From: Pseudo-nitzschia pungens
Lineage: Eukaryota > Bacillariophyta > Bacillariophyceae > Bacillariales > Bacillariaceae
Direction: 5' to 3'
NCBI GenBank assembly: GCA_037355855.1
Contig: CM074761.1
Coordinates: 3,553,346 to 3,617,345 of the forward strand
DNA: 64,000 bases
Made by a program: the position numbers and the translations under genes. Under the pieces are notes generated by a model. That model ran no database searches, was not told the DNA's origin, and saw nothing but the letters and a program-made list of their open reading frames with translations. Shown here one piece after another: positions 10,740 through 21,028 of the stretch (positions within the stretch are counted from its first letter, which is position 1; each line of letters begins with the position of its first letter).

Positions 10740-11849
10740 TTAGTACGGATCCCTCTTTCTGGCATCGACCAAGGATTTCGCGGTGAAAACACCGCATATC
10801 CTGCTCTCTTCCCGTCGCCAGCCGGTGTGCCAGCCGATTTGCCGGACACTGACCACGCCCTCCTTGATCGACAAGTTGTCGATGCCATTCCCGAAACAGG
10901 GGAGAGAAAAATAGAGGCACCCGGAAGGCACCGACACGTCCCCGTAGATGTAACCCTGGTCCGCCCTGGTGGTGCCCTCGACTCGCACGTACAGCCGCAG
11001 CGTGTTTCTGCCGTTCTTGCCGGCATCGATGCGGTAGGCCCCGCCCCCGCACCCCATGCGGTCAAAGCCGTCCCGGAGACGCGCAAACGGCGCGGATTCC
11101 AGCGCAAAGACCGGCGAGGACTTTCCGGTGGCGTTGTCCCGTACCATCTTGTCGGCCATCTCGGGTTCCGCGAGACGACTCCGGCTCAGTCTCACGTCCA
11201 GCGCAAACTCGATGCGGTTGCCACTGGCTCCCCACCGAGGATCCATCCACGTTCCCTCCTCTCTGCCAATGTCGACGTACAATCGGTAGTCTCGGTCTCC
11301 CTCCTCGGTCGGCATCGTTTCGGTCACGGTCCACGGCGATGCCGGAGTCGACGACGGCGCTGTACGTGTACCAGCAACCGCAGTGGTGGCGACCGCGTCC
11401 TCGGTCTCGGTGTTGCCGCCCGAGACAATGCTGCTGTCGCTCCGTGTCGATTGCTCGATTTCCGACCTCAGTTTTTCGGCCTTTGCTCGGAGGGCTTCCG
11501 CCTCGGCCTTGAGCGTCGCTGCATCGGTCCGCTGAGGATTGCGTTCGGCACTCAGTCGAAACGACAGTCTCGGTGAGCTGTTGCCGTTGCCGTTGACGTT
11601 GACGTTCCCGTTGCTGTTGCTGTTGCTGTTGCTGTTGCCGTTGCTGCCGAGGGTGCCGTATTCAAGGTGCTTGAGTTGGTCACGGTGGTTTGTCGCCAAC
11701 GAAGAATGCCGTGGCAGCGTCGTCGTGCCAGTGAACGCCTCCGTGGATCCCAAGATGGACGAGAGCCAGAGCAAGAACGTCGGGAAGAAAAGGATTCCGG
11801 TTATTCTTGCAGTTGCCGGTTTCTGTGTCTGTGTCTGTGTGCTGAACAT
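10740..11849 (-). CDS. Conserved plastid-targeted protein of unknown function
   Basis: I choose the ATG at 11849 (369 aa) over one at 11906 because it begins a proper signal peptide (ITGILFFPTFLLWLSSILG) ending in STEAFTG, the diatom plastid-import motif; import through ER and plastid membranes is inferred. A low-complexity Asn/Ser/Gly tract (coded by GTTGCT-type hexamers, about 11580-11650) and a short coiled coil rich in Lys/Glu/Ala (LKAEAEALRAKAEKLRSEIE) follow. The C-terminal half looks like a folded domain: YRLYVDIGREEGTWMDPRWG, FARLRDGFDRMGCGGGAYRI and IGWHTGWRREESRICGVF. I recognise the style of a conserved algal plastid protein but cannot assign a function. It lies between the two GT60 genes, with no evidence that it works with them. 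Confidence 0.75.
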   Translation of the reverse strand: MFSTQTQTQKPATARITGILFFPTFLLWLSSILGSTEAFTGTTTLPRHSSLATNHRDQLKHLEYGTLGSNGNSNSNSNSNGNVNVNGNGNSSPRLSFRLSAERNPQRTDAATLKAEAEALRAKAEKLRSEIEQSTRSDSSIVSGGNTETEDAVATTAVAGTRTAPSSTPASPWTVTETMPTEEGDRDYRLYVDIGREEGTWMDPRWGASGNRIEFALDVRLSRSRLAEPEMADKMVRDNATGKSSPVFALESAPFARLRDGFDRMGCGGGAYRIDAGKNGRNTLRLYVRVEGTTRADQGYIYGDVSVPSGCLYFSLPCFGNGIDNLSIKEGVVSVRQIGWHTGWRREESRICGVFTAKSLVDARKRDPY

Positions 11850-13173
11850 GGTTTCTTGATCGGAGCTGTACGGTACGGTAACCTTATCCGCAATAGGTGA
11901 TCGCAATTACTTTTTGTGAGATCACTGGCGATGATTCCCTGGTCCGAAGCTTCTGTCGGTTCGAATGCGAGAAAAACAGACGACGATGATGACAACAAGA
12001 CTTGGATGTGGCGCTTTTTCTCTGAAACAGCAAGAGGTGCATGCATGTAAGCACGACTTACGCACTGAGCACGGTAAATCTTAACTTAAGGGTAAGATTA
12101 CCGTAAGGTTAAGGTTTACCGTATCATCTAACGGTTCTCCAAAAAAAATGTTGGGATTACGGTTGGGGTTAAAAAATGAGATGGGGGTAGAAGCAACATC
12201 ACAACAGTGGGGATTACTAGTATGGTATGTATGTACGTATCATATCATACAGTTGATCTCGGCTTTACGTATGTATGCACGGTAAAATACCGGTACCGGT
12301 ATGTGTTTGTCTGGAATTTTTGTTCCCAACACGACTCAACTACCGGTAGGTTACAACGTAAGGTTAATTAATTACTCGCACTTCGTAACTTACTCATCAA
12401 AACGCACATGAACGAAGGAAGACTAATTTCCTTATCATCACGGGCGATGGTCTTATGTAATTTGAGGGGTCACGCAGTGTTGTCCCCCGAGGACATCGGA
12501 ATGTGGAACCTGAAATAAGGTAAGATTACGTACGAGTACTTGTACGTATTCCTAAGGTTTTTACTGCTGGTTATGGATTGAAGAGGGCGCTGTAACCTTA
12601 CTGGTAGGTAACGTAATAACATTATGATAGTAATACTTGTACTTTACGAGTACTCGTACATGTACTTTTCACTTCGATGACAGGTGAATACAAATACCGA
12701 TTTTGATTCGGTAGGAGGTAAGCCTTACTGAAATCTGTACCGTACCGCTGTAACACTCCCTGAACGGTCTTGTTGTCTCTCTCTCAAGGTTCGTAGGTGC
12801 ACGAGCTAAGAAAGTCATTGCCGTTTTCGCAAGACAAAACTAAGTTACGTGTACTAGAAGTGACAAGTAAGATTAATGCTTACCAAGTAGAACCGTATCA
12901 CCCTTTTCTGAACGAACGTACACAAGACGCTCACAACACTCCATCAATCAAGACTAATTCTTGCACGGTACTCGCAGCAATACCAATCGAAAGGGCACCG
13001 CAAAAGAACTCCTTGCGCCAATACACCAGACAAAGAAGATAGAACGATTTGGTCGAACATCGAATACCATCGGACGGCATTGCATCATTTGAGATTCCAG
13101 TCCAACGACTAGCCGACCGAGTGAGTCAATCAATCAACTAGCGAAAACAATTATTCCAACCAACCCCCGCGCA
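11850..13173. other. Intergenic region dense in TTAC/GTAA words
   Basis: About 1.3 kb with no supported gene. From about 12050 to 12760 it is packed with CCTTAC, GTAAGG, GTACTCGTAC and ACCGGTA words on both strands. It separates divergent genes and must contain both promoters. A short plus-strand frame near 12797-13042 has no recognisable features. Confidence 0.55.
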
Positions 13174-15063
13174 ATGGAAGAGAGAACAGAGAACGATTCC
13201 GTCGGTCCCTTGCCGCAAGAGGAATCCAAGGGTTCTGCGGACGCCGCTTCATCGCCCCCGTCCCTGAATTCCGTTGGCGACAGCGTCAGCGTTGGCAGCA
13301 ATGCGAGGCGCGGGAGGAATCGGCGCCGTCGCGGACCCCCCGAATCCCAGGCCAAGCGGAGGATGGAAGCCATGGCTTCGTCGGTGGACAACAAACTGGC
13401 GGGCGTGTTTCTTTTCATTTTCACGTTGTATGCGATCATTACGGTCGGAATGTGGAACACTCTCGAGTCACAAGACTTCCGGCACGAAGTCCTGGAACAA
13501 ACGAATCCCAACAATGCCGTGAAAACCAAACGGTTGCCCAAAATGGGCTCGAAAGCAACGAGCCCTATGAAGACAAACGGGAACGGGAACGAGAAGAACG
13601 AGAAACGACTCGACGCGACACCCGCTCGGGTCGAAGACATTCACGACATCGAAACCCTGCAGCACACTTTTCCGATTCACGCGGCGGACGATCTGGAAAT
13701 CATTGACCATCCCGGCATCTTTCTTTCCGATCCCGAAAAAATCAGGAAAATTCTCGAGGAGCACGCCGATCAACTCCCCCGGGACGGAAAGATGAAGGTT
13801 CCCAAGTTCTGGAGGCCAACCGCCTACGGTCCGGGCGGAGTCCGCGAATTCCTGGGAAACTACGGCGAAACCCTGATCACGCCCGAGCAAGCCGCGCAAA
13901 TCGGTAGTTTTCATCCGGAAACCGGATCGAAGACGGTGTACGTGTCGGTGGCCTCGTATCGAGACCCCGAGTGCCAACCGACCGTCGAGGACATTTTCTT
14001 GAGAGCGGAATACCCCGAGCGGTTGCGAGTCGCGGTCGTCGATCAACGGGTCGAGGGAGAGGACGACGAATTGGTTCCGCGGTGCGGCAAGCCGCTCAGG
14101 CCCTGCTCCGAAGACCCGGAACAGGCGATGTGCAAGTACGCCCACCTGGTGGACGTCTTTGAGGTACCGGCAATCCTGTCGATCGGACCCGTCTTTGCCC
14201 GCCACATTGCCCATCGGATGTACCGCGGCGAGTACTTTGCCATGCAAGTGGATTCGCACGTGCGATTCATTCATCACTGGGACTCGGACCTGATATCACA
14301 GTGGGAATCCGCAAAGAACGACATGGCCATCATCACTACCTACCTGAGCGACATTACCGACAGCATCGATCCCGTAACCTTTGAAAACAGACACCCCAAC
14401 CGACCCATCATGTGCCAAACGGGTTACGAAGGGAAGGGGAAAATGAAGCACCTGCGCCACGGTCAGCAACCCGAAGGACGACCGCACATTCACGGCGAAC
14501 CGACGCTGCATCCGTTCTGGGCCGCGGGATTTTCCTTTGCGCGAGGACACTTTGTCGTTCAGGTTCCATACGATCAGTACGAACCGATGGTCTTTCAGGG
14601 AGAAGAGATTTTCGTGGGTTTGCGGGGATGGACGTATGGGTACGATTATTACACGGCGGAGACGTCGGTTGCCTTTCACATGTATGCCATCAGGGACAAC
14701 AAGAAGAAACGAAAGAAGGTCAAACTGTTTTGGGAAAACAGCAATCTGTATCCCGGCTCGGCGATCCAGGGAATGAAGCGACTGAACGGCATCATTGGCA
14801 CGGGAGATCCGGGCGATGTCTATTACGACGCGGAACAAAAAGAGTACGGACTCGGAAAGGTTCGGCCCAAGGAACAATTCTACAAATTGTACGGAATACA
14901 CACGGAGACAAAGACCGTCGAAGAAAATCTGTGTGGCTTTGTCGGCCAACCGATGCAAAATATGTTCAAACCCCACCTCAGAAAGAATCGCATGGGCATT
15001 GACTTTTCCCACGTGGATTTCGAATACATCGATAAACAGAACAAGAGGAAAAAGAAGAAATAA
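13174..15063 (+). CDS. GT60-type glycosyltransferase (Skp1 GlcNAc-transferase-like), intronless
   Basis: A 629-aa uninterrupted frame. It shares with the gene at 7550 the motifs ASYRDPECQPTVEDIFLRA, RLRVAVVDQRVEGEDDE, YFAMQVDSHVRFI, HPFWAAGFSFARGHFVVQV, FQGEEIFVGLRGWTYGYDYY and a C-terminal FYKLYGIHTETKTVEENLCG region, so the two are paralogues. A single hydrophobic segment (VFLFIFTLYAIITVGMW, about residues 73-92) after a Lys/Arg-rich stretch indicates a type II membrane protein with a lumenal catalytic domain. The start is the first ATG in frame, 11 codons before the conserved acidic N-terminal region. It has no intron, whereas its paralogue has two, one of which falls right after HFVV. The acceptor is unknown; hydroxyproline-GlcNAc transfer is the precedent in the family. 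Confidence 0.9.
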   Translation: MEERTENDSVGPLPQEESKGSADAASSPPSLNSVGDSVSVGSNARRGRNRRRRGPPESQAKRRMEAMASSVDNKLAGVFLFIFTLYAIITVGMWNTLESQDFRHEVLEQTNPNNAVKTKRLPKMGSKATSPMKTNGNGNEKNEKRLDATPARVEDIHDIETLQHTFPIHAADDLEIIDHPGIFLSDPEKIRKILEEHADQLPRDGKMKVPKFWRPTAYGPGGVREFLGNYGETLITPEQAAQIGSFHPETGSKTVYVSVASYRDPECQPTVEDIFLRAEYPERLRVAVVDQRVEGEDDELVPRCGKPLRPCSEDPEQAMCKYAHLVDVFEVPAILSIGPVFARHIAHRMYRGEYFAMQVDSHVRFIHHWDSDLISQWESAKNDMAIITTYLSDITDSIDPVTFENRHPNRPIMCQTGYEGKGKMKHLRHGQQPEGRPHIHGEPTLHPFWAAGFSFARGHFVVQVPYDQYEPMVFQGEEIFVGLRGWTYGYDYYTAETSVAFHMYAIRDNKKKRKKVKLFWENSNLYPGSAIQGMKRLNGIIGTGDPGDVYYDAEQKEYGLGKVRPKEQFYKLYGIHTETKTVEENLCGFVGQPMQNMFKPHLRKNRMGIDFSHVDFEYIDKQNKRKKKK

Positions 15064-15943
15064 TAATAACAATGATGACCAAGAGACGAGGATGCACCCG
15101 AACTCTCTCGGGTCAGAAATACAGTAAGTGTACACGGGTACATATACAAACCTTGCCGAACCAGATTCATGAAACACTCGCAATGGGTTGCTTTCGGAAA
15201 CCCAAATAATGTTGTAACTATAGCGCAGAATATTCAAAAGTATACTCCGTCCTGCTTCGGCCTTCTCAACTCGGGAGGAATCATCAATAGTCAACAGGCT
15301 CTTGTGTTTCAACTCCTTTCATTGAAAAGAACAATGCCAGTAGTCAGCTACGCATTCTGATGAATTAGGAGTTCCGTACCATATTCCATTTTGTGCTTCC
15401 AACGTTCTGGAAAAAGTTGGGTCGGAATTCATACGGTAAGGTGAAACCTTACCCTAATTACGAAGTGTAATAATATTACCGTGCAAGCGGTATGATTCCG
15501 AATACTGGACACTGTAACTTACTCTTCGTATGAACGTGATTCAACCAAAGTATTTTGCGGATACGGAAGATTCACCGACGGTTGTCGCTACACCGGACAC
15601 GTGGAAGTTATCTGTTCCGCTAAAGTAAAAACTGTCCTTTGCTTGTTGATTGGGCCATCACACCCTTGCATGCTTTCTCAAAACATGGCAGTCACACCAT
15701 CTACGGTAATTACGGGTAATTATCTGGATATCGCTGCCGATACAAAAGATTGTCATCAGGTATCATCTATCATCATTGCTACCAGCAAGTAATAGTCTTC
15801 ACGAAGCGTTGTTACTAGTGTAGAGCTCGTTGATATTGGCCTCGCCAACCGACAGACCCAAAGTCTTCAATCGCATCGCCCCGCGCCGCACCGCATCGTA
15901 CCGTACCTCACCGCACCCTGTCAGATCATTTTTCTATCACACC
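15064..15943. other. Intergenic region
   Basis: About 880 bp; no gene supported. Contains TTAC/GTAA words around 15430-15520 and a CCGCACCGCA/CCGTACCTCA-rich stretch just before the next start codon, likely 5' UTR or promoter. Confidence 0.5.
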
Positions 15944-17197
15944 ATGCGATTCTCAGCGACTGTTATTAAGCTGGTAACGCTTGCTCTTGTTTTTGATAGA
16001 GCACTATCTTCTTCCGTGGCGGCGCCAGTTGCTGCTACACCAGCACCGATCGACAGCCCGAATGATGGCGGCGGAGGTAACGTTGTGTTCCAAATGCTTG
16101 GGTATGTCAAAGATTCATTCGTTAGGACGATCGATGGCTCGAAGGAAATGTGGGCGAATCACGGTCGCTGCAAACAAATTCGTGCCAAGCAAAGTGAATA
16201 CCGCGAGAAACTTAAAAAACAATGGGAATTCGAGGAAAAGGGTTTGACACCAAAAGAAATGAGGCAAAGACTTGCCAAGGTGAACGGCGGAATCAGCTAC
16301 GATGAATTCGTCTTCCTGGTCAAAGGAAAAGAGGACCGTGGGAAACTCATGAATATGTTCTTTCTGATGTGGGGTGCACCAAGATTCTTTCCGTACGCAT
16401 TGATGTTCTATCCCGAAATCTTGCCAGGACCATTTGCGCCTCTTCCTGACGCGTCTGGGAGGGAATCCAAACTACAAAAATTGTCACGCGAACGAACGCA
16501 CGCTGTGATTCGTACTCTCCTTGCCATTGAGACCGAGGCTCAGACAGTGCCAGCTCTCGCTAAACTCAATATTTTCGGGAAAAAGAAACAAGCTCGGCAA
16601 ATGGATAACATGGACTCGTTGGGGAAGACAATAAGCCAAATCATGGCTAGTCCCGGAGCTCAATCGGATGGAGATAGTGCATTGGTTGCAATGAACACTA
16701 TGGAAGATCTACTTTACAGTCCAACGAAAATGACACGATCCGAAGAGCGGTTGGTCAATGTTCCGAAGTCGATCACGAAGGGTATCATGGCGGCCATTGA
16801 TGGACCAAATGTATTCCAATCATTCATGCCCCATTTCTTGAAACGTGGTCAGATAATAAACCATGTTCAAAAATTGAATGAGATCGACAACTTTTTGGTC
16901 GACGAAAAGGTTGATTTGGACAACTTGTCGACAGCTCGATTGTTAGAAGCTTGTAGCGACCGAATGATTGGTGGACCGGGACAAAGCGACGAAGAAATGC
17001 GTGAACACCTGAAGAACTGGCTTGACCTCGGGGTGAATCAACCTGCAAAGCGCTGCCAAGAGACCGGGGAGTTCTTCAATCACAACCTTGCAAAAATGGC
17101 ACTCATGGGCTTTTATTGTATAAGCGGAGCACGTGATGATAGATCCGCGTCATATCTATCTCGGTCGATGTATGCTAGCCAACCGAAACTCGAGTAA
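15944..17197 (+). CDS. LETM1-domain protein with N-terminal signal sequence
   Basis: From the ATG at 15944 the product is 417 aa. An in-frame upstream ATG-like extension is ignored because the peptide from 15944 starts with a clean hydrophobic signal (VIKLVTLALVFDRALS). LETM1 proteins sit in the mitochondrial inner membrane and take part in K+/H+ exchange and in binding mitochondrial ribosomes. Family features are MWGAPRFFPYALMFYPEILP (the membrane-proximal segment), a basic helix (QSEYREKLKKQWEFEEKG), and the C-terminal ribosome-binding-like block LLEACSDRMIGG with EEMREHLKNWLDL. There is no EF-hand. The leader reads like a secretory signal or a membrane anchor, so an organelle other than the mitochondrion (for example a plastid membrane) is possible. 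No intron or frame problem is visible. Confidence 0.78.
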   Translation: MRFSATVIKLVTLALVFDRALSSSVAAPVAATPAPIDSPNDGGGGNVVFQMLGYVKDSFVRTIDGSKEMWANHGRCKQIRAKQSEYREKLKKQWEFEEKGLTPKEMRQRLAKVNGGISYDEFVFLVKGKEDRGKLMNMFFLMWGAPRFFPYALMFYPEILPGPFAPLPDASGRESKLQKLSRERTHAVIRTLLAIETEAQTVPALAKLNIFGKKKQARQMDNMDSLGKTISQIMASPGAQSDGDSALVAMNTMEDLLYSPTKMTRSEERLVNVPKSITKGIMAAIDGPNVFQSFMPHFLKRGQIINHVQKLNEIDNFLVDEKVDLDNLSTARLLEACSDRMIGGPGQSDEEMREHLKNWLDLGVNQPAKRCQETGEFFNHNLAKMALMGFYCISGARDDRSASYLSRSMYASQPKLE

Positions 17198-17797
17198 ACG
17201 GAGGACGTTCATTAAGATGACGATAGTCTTGTTTTTGATTAAAACAGCCTTACTAGTAAGCTACAATAGAAGAAGGAACATCCGAGTCAAACGTTGTCAT
17301 TGTTTTCTGTTTCGCCATGCAATATATTCGACAATCAAATCAACGAAGTCCACTTCATCCTAAGAGCTGCTCATACCGAACATTCTGTCAGAATTTGCGT
17401 TACATTTGAATTTTCCTTTTAATCTAGAGTGCAAAGTTAATGGTTAACCTTCGTTTAAAGTCGAAAGCACTTTTTCATCCATCGAATGAGTACATATTTG
17501 TTGGGCGATCGTTCACTTTGCTTGCACGAGAAAACGTGAACCGAGCAACGATATCAGTCAATTCCTCTTCTAACATTATATGATCTACAACATAATAAAG
17601 AGAGCTCGAACTCAGAAGGCGCAGATAGCGAAGCGCAGCATGAGAAGCAGAAAACTTTTAGGCACGCTTCGTAGCACTTGTGATACAATAATGATACAGG
17701 ACTTAAAGGCGCAACCTAGGGACTACATGATGAAGATGCGAAAGGTGCCATCTTTTATCCTGTTTTTGATTTAAAAATTATACCTTGTTTTAAATTA
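17198..17797. other. Intergenic, convergent 3' ends
   Basis: About 600 bp between the 3' ends of two convergent genes. Nothing is supported; AT-rich with an A/T stretch near 17770-17800. Confidence 0.5.
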
Positions 17798-20700
17798 TTA
17801 TATTCCAACTTCTTCTTCGATTACTTCCTCTTCTTCGCCAAACTCCGCACCATTTATAGCCTCCGTATATTCCTCCACTTCAAACTCATCTTCTGTTAGT
17901 TCTTCCTCAAAATCTTCTTCGTCAGTACCGAAACTCATGAGTTGCGTGTCTATTTGACTTTCCATTTCATTAATTTGTCTTGCCGTTGCTTCCTGCTTCT
18001 GTCGATCCATGGCCTTTGTGTTGAAATGGTCATTGAGTACCAGGGATAGATAAAATTTGATCCGGAATCGCCAAAGTACATCGAGCTCAAAATCGTCCAT
18101 ATCCGTGCAATCAGCGAGTTCGTCCAAGTAGTTGAAAAGTGTGTCGCGAATATCTAGTAGCTTGTCGGAAAGATCAGTACGCTGGCGTTCACTGTCTTCA
18201 AACGTATCCGTAAACACCTTCAAAATGGCGGGCAGACCTCCCTTTCGTCCGTAGAGAGTGAAATTAGTCAAATGGATTCCTGGTGCATCCATCCGCTCTT
18301 CGTGGGTCAAACCATCCCATTTCTGAATGAGTTGGTTATACTGATCTACGACGCCATTGAACGACTCTTGGTCCTCCTTGCCAATCATCTGCCCAAGTTC
18401 TTCATCTCCTATTTCAAGAAGCATGTTCTCGAGAAACTCGTTGATTTGCTGAAATAGACCAGGACCGTACTTTTCTTCGTGTTCTTTTGCCATTCTGGGA
18501 TAGCCACTTTTTCGAAGAGCCACGGCCCGATCTCTTGTACCCATGCTGGTCCAAATAGTCTGCGACGTAGTCCCAGTTAGTGCCATGTGCGCCACCATTC
18601 GCGTGGGTCATCTGATACATGAAAGGGCCCATCAGCCATGATCTTCTCCGGAAGTCCCATCGGAAATTCATCCAACTGATGGTAGTCAGGGTGACCAAGC
18701 GCACCTAGAAGTAACATTTCTGCAGAAACTTGAGGCTCATCTGGATCGATGGGGAGTGCCAGTGTCGGAAACCAAACAAAATCGATCATTCTCAAGAGAG
18801 CGACTTTTTCGACGTGAAATGCTTCGAAAAAGTTCTGGAGCTCCCGAATTCGTCGTACAGCCTTCCCGAGCTCATAGCCGGCCAACGCCCTTGGCCAGGG
18901 GTCTTCATCAGGGCATTACATAGTCAGCAGGCACAAACATATCACCTCTCACCATATAGAAGGCATACATCGCACACATTGCCTTTTCAAAGGGGACATC
19001 AAGAAAGTACTTGTCCTCCCCCCAATCAAAACCAATCGCATCCAACTGAGCCTTTCGTTCGGGCAGATGCTTTACTTCAAGGCTCCCATCTCTCATCCGT
19101 TTCACAATGTCACCAAGTCGCATGCCTTCGAGATGCTCGGGCCAATCGAGTTCTTTCATAGTCGGTGCTACCTTCGACGTCTTCTGCAGATAAGATGCCC
19201 CTCTCGAGCCTCAAAATTTCAGCTTCGATTTCATCGTCGGTCATAGCTCTTTCATCCATTCCATTCATCGACATGTCGTCATCGAAGTCGTCATCGAACG
19301 AATGTTCAGGCTCGTCCTTAACAGGGATCACGAACTCTCCAGAAGTCAGATTAGAGAAGTCTCCATAACCTTTTTTGTAGAGAGTCAAGGCCTCGACAAC
19401 ATCTTCGAAGACAAAGTAACCTCCAAAATCGTCGTTGAACCAAGGAATATCAGGTTCTCGTTTGCGCTTTGTTGGCCGCTTGCTATCGGTATCTTCAATG
19501 ACGCCAGCTTCCAATGCTCGAACTCGTGCAGCTCCCAAACTTTCACCAAGCGTCCGTGGAGCTTCGTAGTCCTCATCAAATTCCTGTTCCGCAACATCAC
19601 GTTTGTTGTTATTTGGCAAGCCGTCGAGTTCACGACCTGCTTCCAATCCCCAAGTGGGTTGACCCTGAGTGTCGTCACTGTCAGAATTATCCTGATCATT
19701 TTCTTTAAAGTCAAAAAACGAAAGGAAGGAATCTGCATCATCATCGCCCGCGTTCTTATCCGCGCTAGAAGACCCCATCGTTTTTCCACTCTTGCCAGAT
19801 GCTTCCAATAGAGCCTCTTTCTCTTCCTGGTCAATTTGATCTAATGTCTTACGCCCTCTCTTCTTTGTTTCCTTTTCTGGTGGTGTCCAAACAAATCCCA
19901 ACGCGTCCAGCATATCTTGTCTTTCGGCGTTGTTTTTGATGAACGTTCCTTGACTACGAATAGCATTGACACGTGCTCCAAGTCTCAAACCCCACGATTC
20001 TTCTGGCCATTCCGCGGAATCGCTAGGAACTACGAATGGTTGAGGGACCAGCAAATCACCATATGTTTCCTTATAGCGTTCAAGAGCCAAGTAGACGGCC
20101 TGGAATCTCTTGTCATTTGCCGACAACTTTTTGTCGGTCTCAAAACCAATTTGCTTCAGTTTTTCTGCTGCGCCTGGATTTGCCTTCAAATAGGCCTTCG
20201 ATCGTAACTGTTTCATACTTCTTCCTAACGGCAACCCTCTGGTGCTTTCTGGCCAAGGTTCAGCATCGGGGACAGAAAACTCTGTGGGAACGGTGAGAGG
20301 TCCTGATGGCTTAATTTCTGCTCTGTAGACAGTAAGAGCATCGTAAATTTGATCAAAAGGAATGCTTGTATCGGTTGGAGCCCGGAGCATCCAGACGAAA
20401 CCCAACTTCTCCAATTGTTGGCGTCTTTTTTTGCTCTTGTCAACGTACAATCCCGTCTCACGTATCGCTCCAACCTTCTGACCGAGTTTCATCCCCCAAG
20501 CTGCCTCTGAAGTGTACAAAAAAATTTGCAAATCGAAGTAATTTAAGAGTTAATAAAAATGTTTACATGTGCTTCGTCGTCATAACACGATTCGTTCCTT
20601 TCAATCAAAAGCATTGACAAAATCCTTTTCATTCAAGTTCGTTTCTTTTACGTACCTGGCCATGGAGCTGCGGAGGGAACAACAAAGCGAGCCGGGACTT

Positions 20701-21028
20701 TCAGGTCGCCATAGGCTGCCTTGTAAAGTTGCAAGGCCAAGAAAACAGCCTTCCATTCTTTCTGATCGGACTTGCTGGAGCTTGCAGTCGAGCCGTTCTC
20801 TGCGGTCAAGACTACCCTAGTTCTTCGTGTTGATAATAGAGACCCCAGAGAGAATTCGGTCCTAGCAGGAGTGACGAAAGACATTCTTTTCCCAAAGCTC
20901 ACGCCGATTTGCTTTTGTGTATGACTAAACGCCGAAGCCGACGAAACAAGATATGCTGCTAGAACTGTTACAGCCATGATCTTTGTGAAGTAATTATGAT
21001 TCCGCGTTGCTGCTACTTTGGCGCACAT
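17798..21028 (-). CDS. Plastid-targeted protein with five helicase-associated (HA) repeats; apparent +1 frame changes
   Basis: Exon 1 is 20656 upward, the intron 20507-20655 (149 nt), exon 2 17798-20506. Starts at 21028 or 20977 are both possible; from either, a signal peptide ends in SSASAFSH, the canonical diatom plastid-import motif. HA domains (PF03457) are about 70-residue units usually found at the C-terminus of bacterial-type helicases and alone, in tandem, in stramenopiles. Five units are visible, each with a VP...WP...G..LG..V..IR core: PWPEAAWGMKLGQKVGAIR, PWPESTRGLPLGRSMKQLR, EWPEESWGLRLGARVNAIR, DWPEHLEGMRLGDIVKRMR and PWPRALAGYELGKAVRRIR. No helicase motor is present. The last two units and the acidic C-terminus are readable only with +1 steps near 19172, 18908-18913 (CCC TGA), 18580-18605 and 18503-18515. 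The corrected protein is about 1,008 aa from 20977. Nucleic-acid binding in the plastid is inferred only. Confidence 0.75.

Noticed and set aside
10692..11576. 294-codon plus-strand frame
   Set aside because: Antisense to the plastid-targeted protein at 10740-11849, which has a signal peptide and sensible composition.
12797..13042. 81-codon plus-strand frame upstream of the second GT60 gene
   Set aside because: No motif, leader or codon bias; expected by chance in this length of intergenic DNA.
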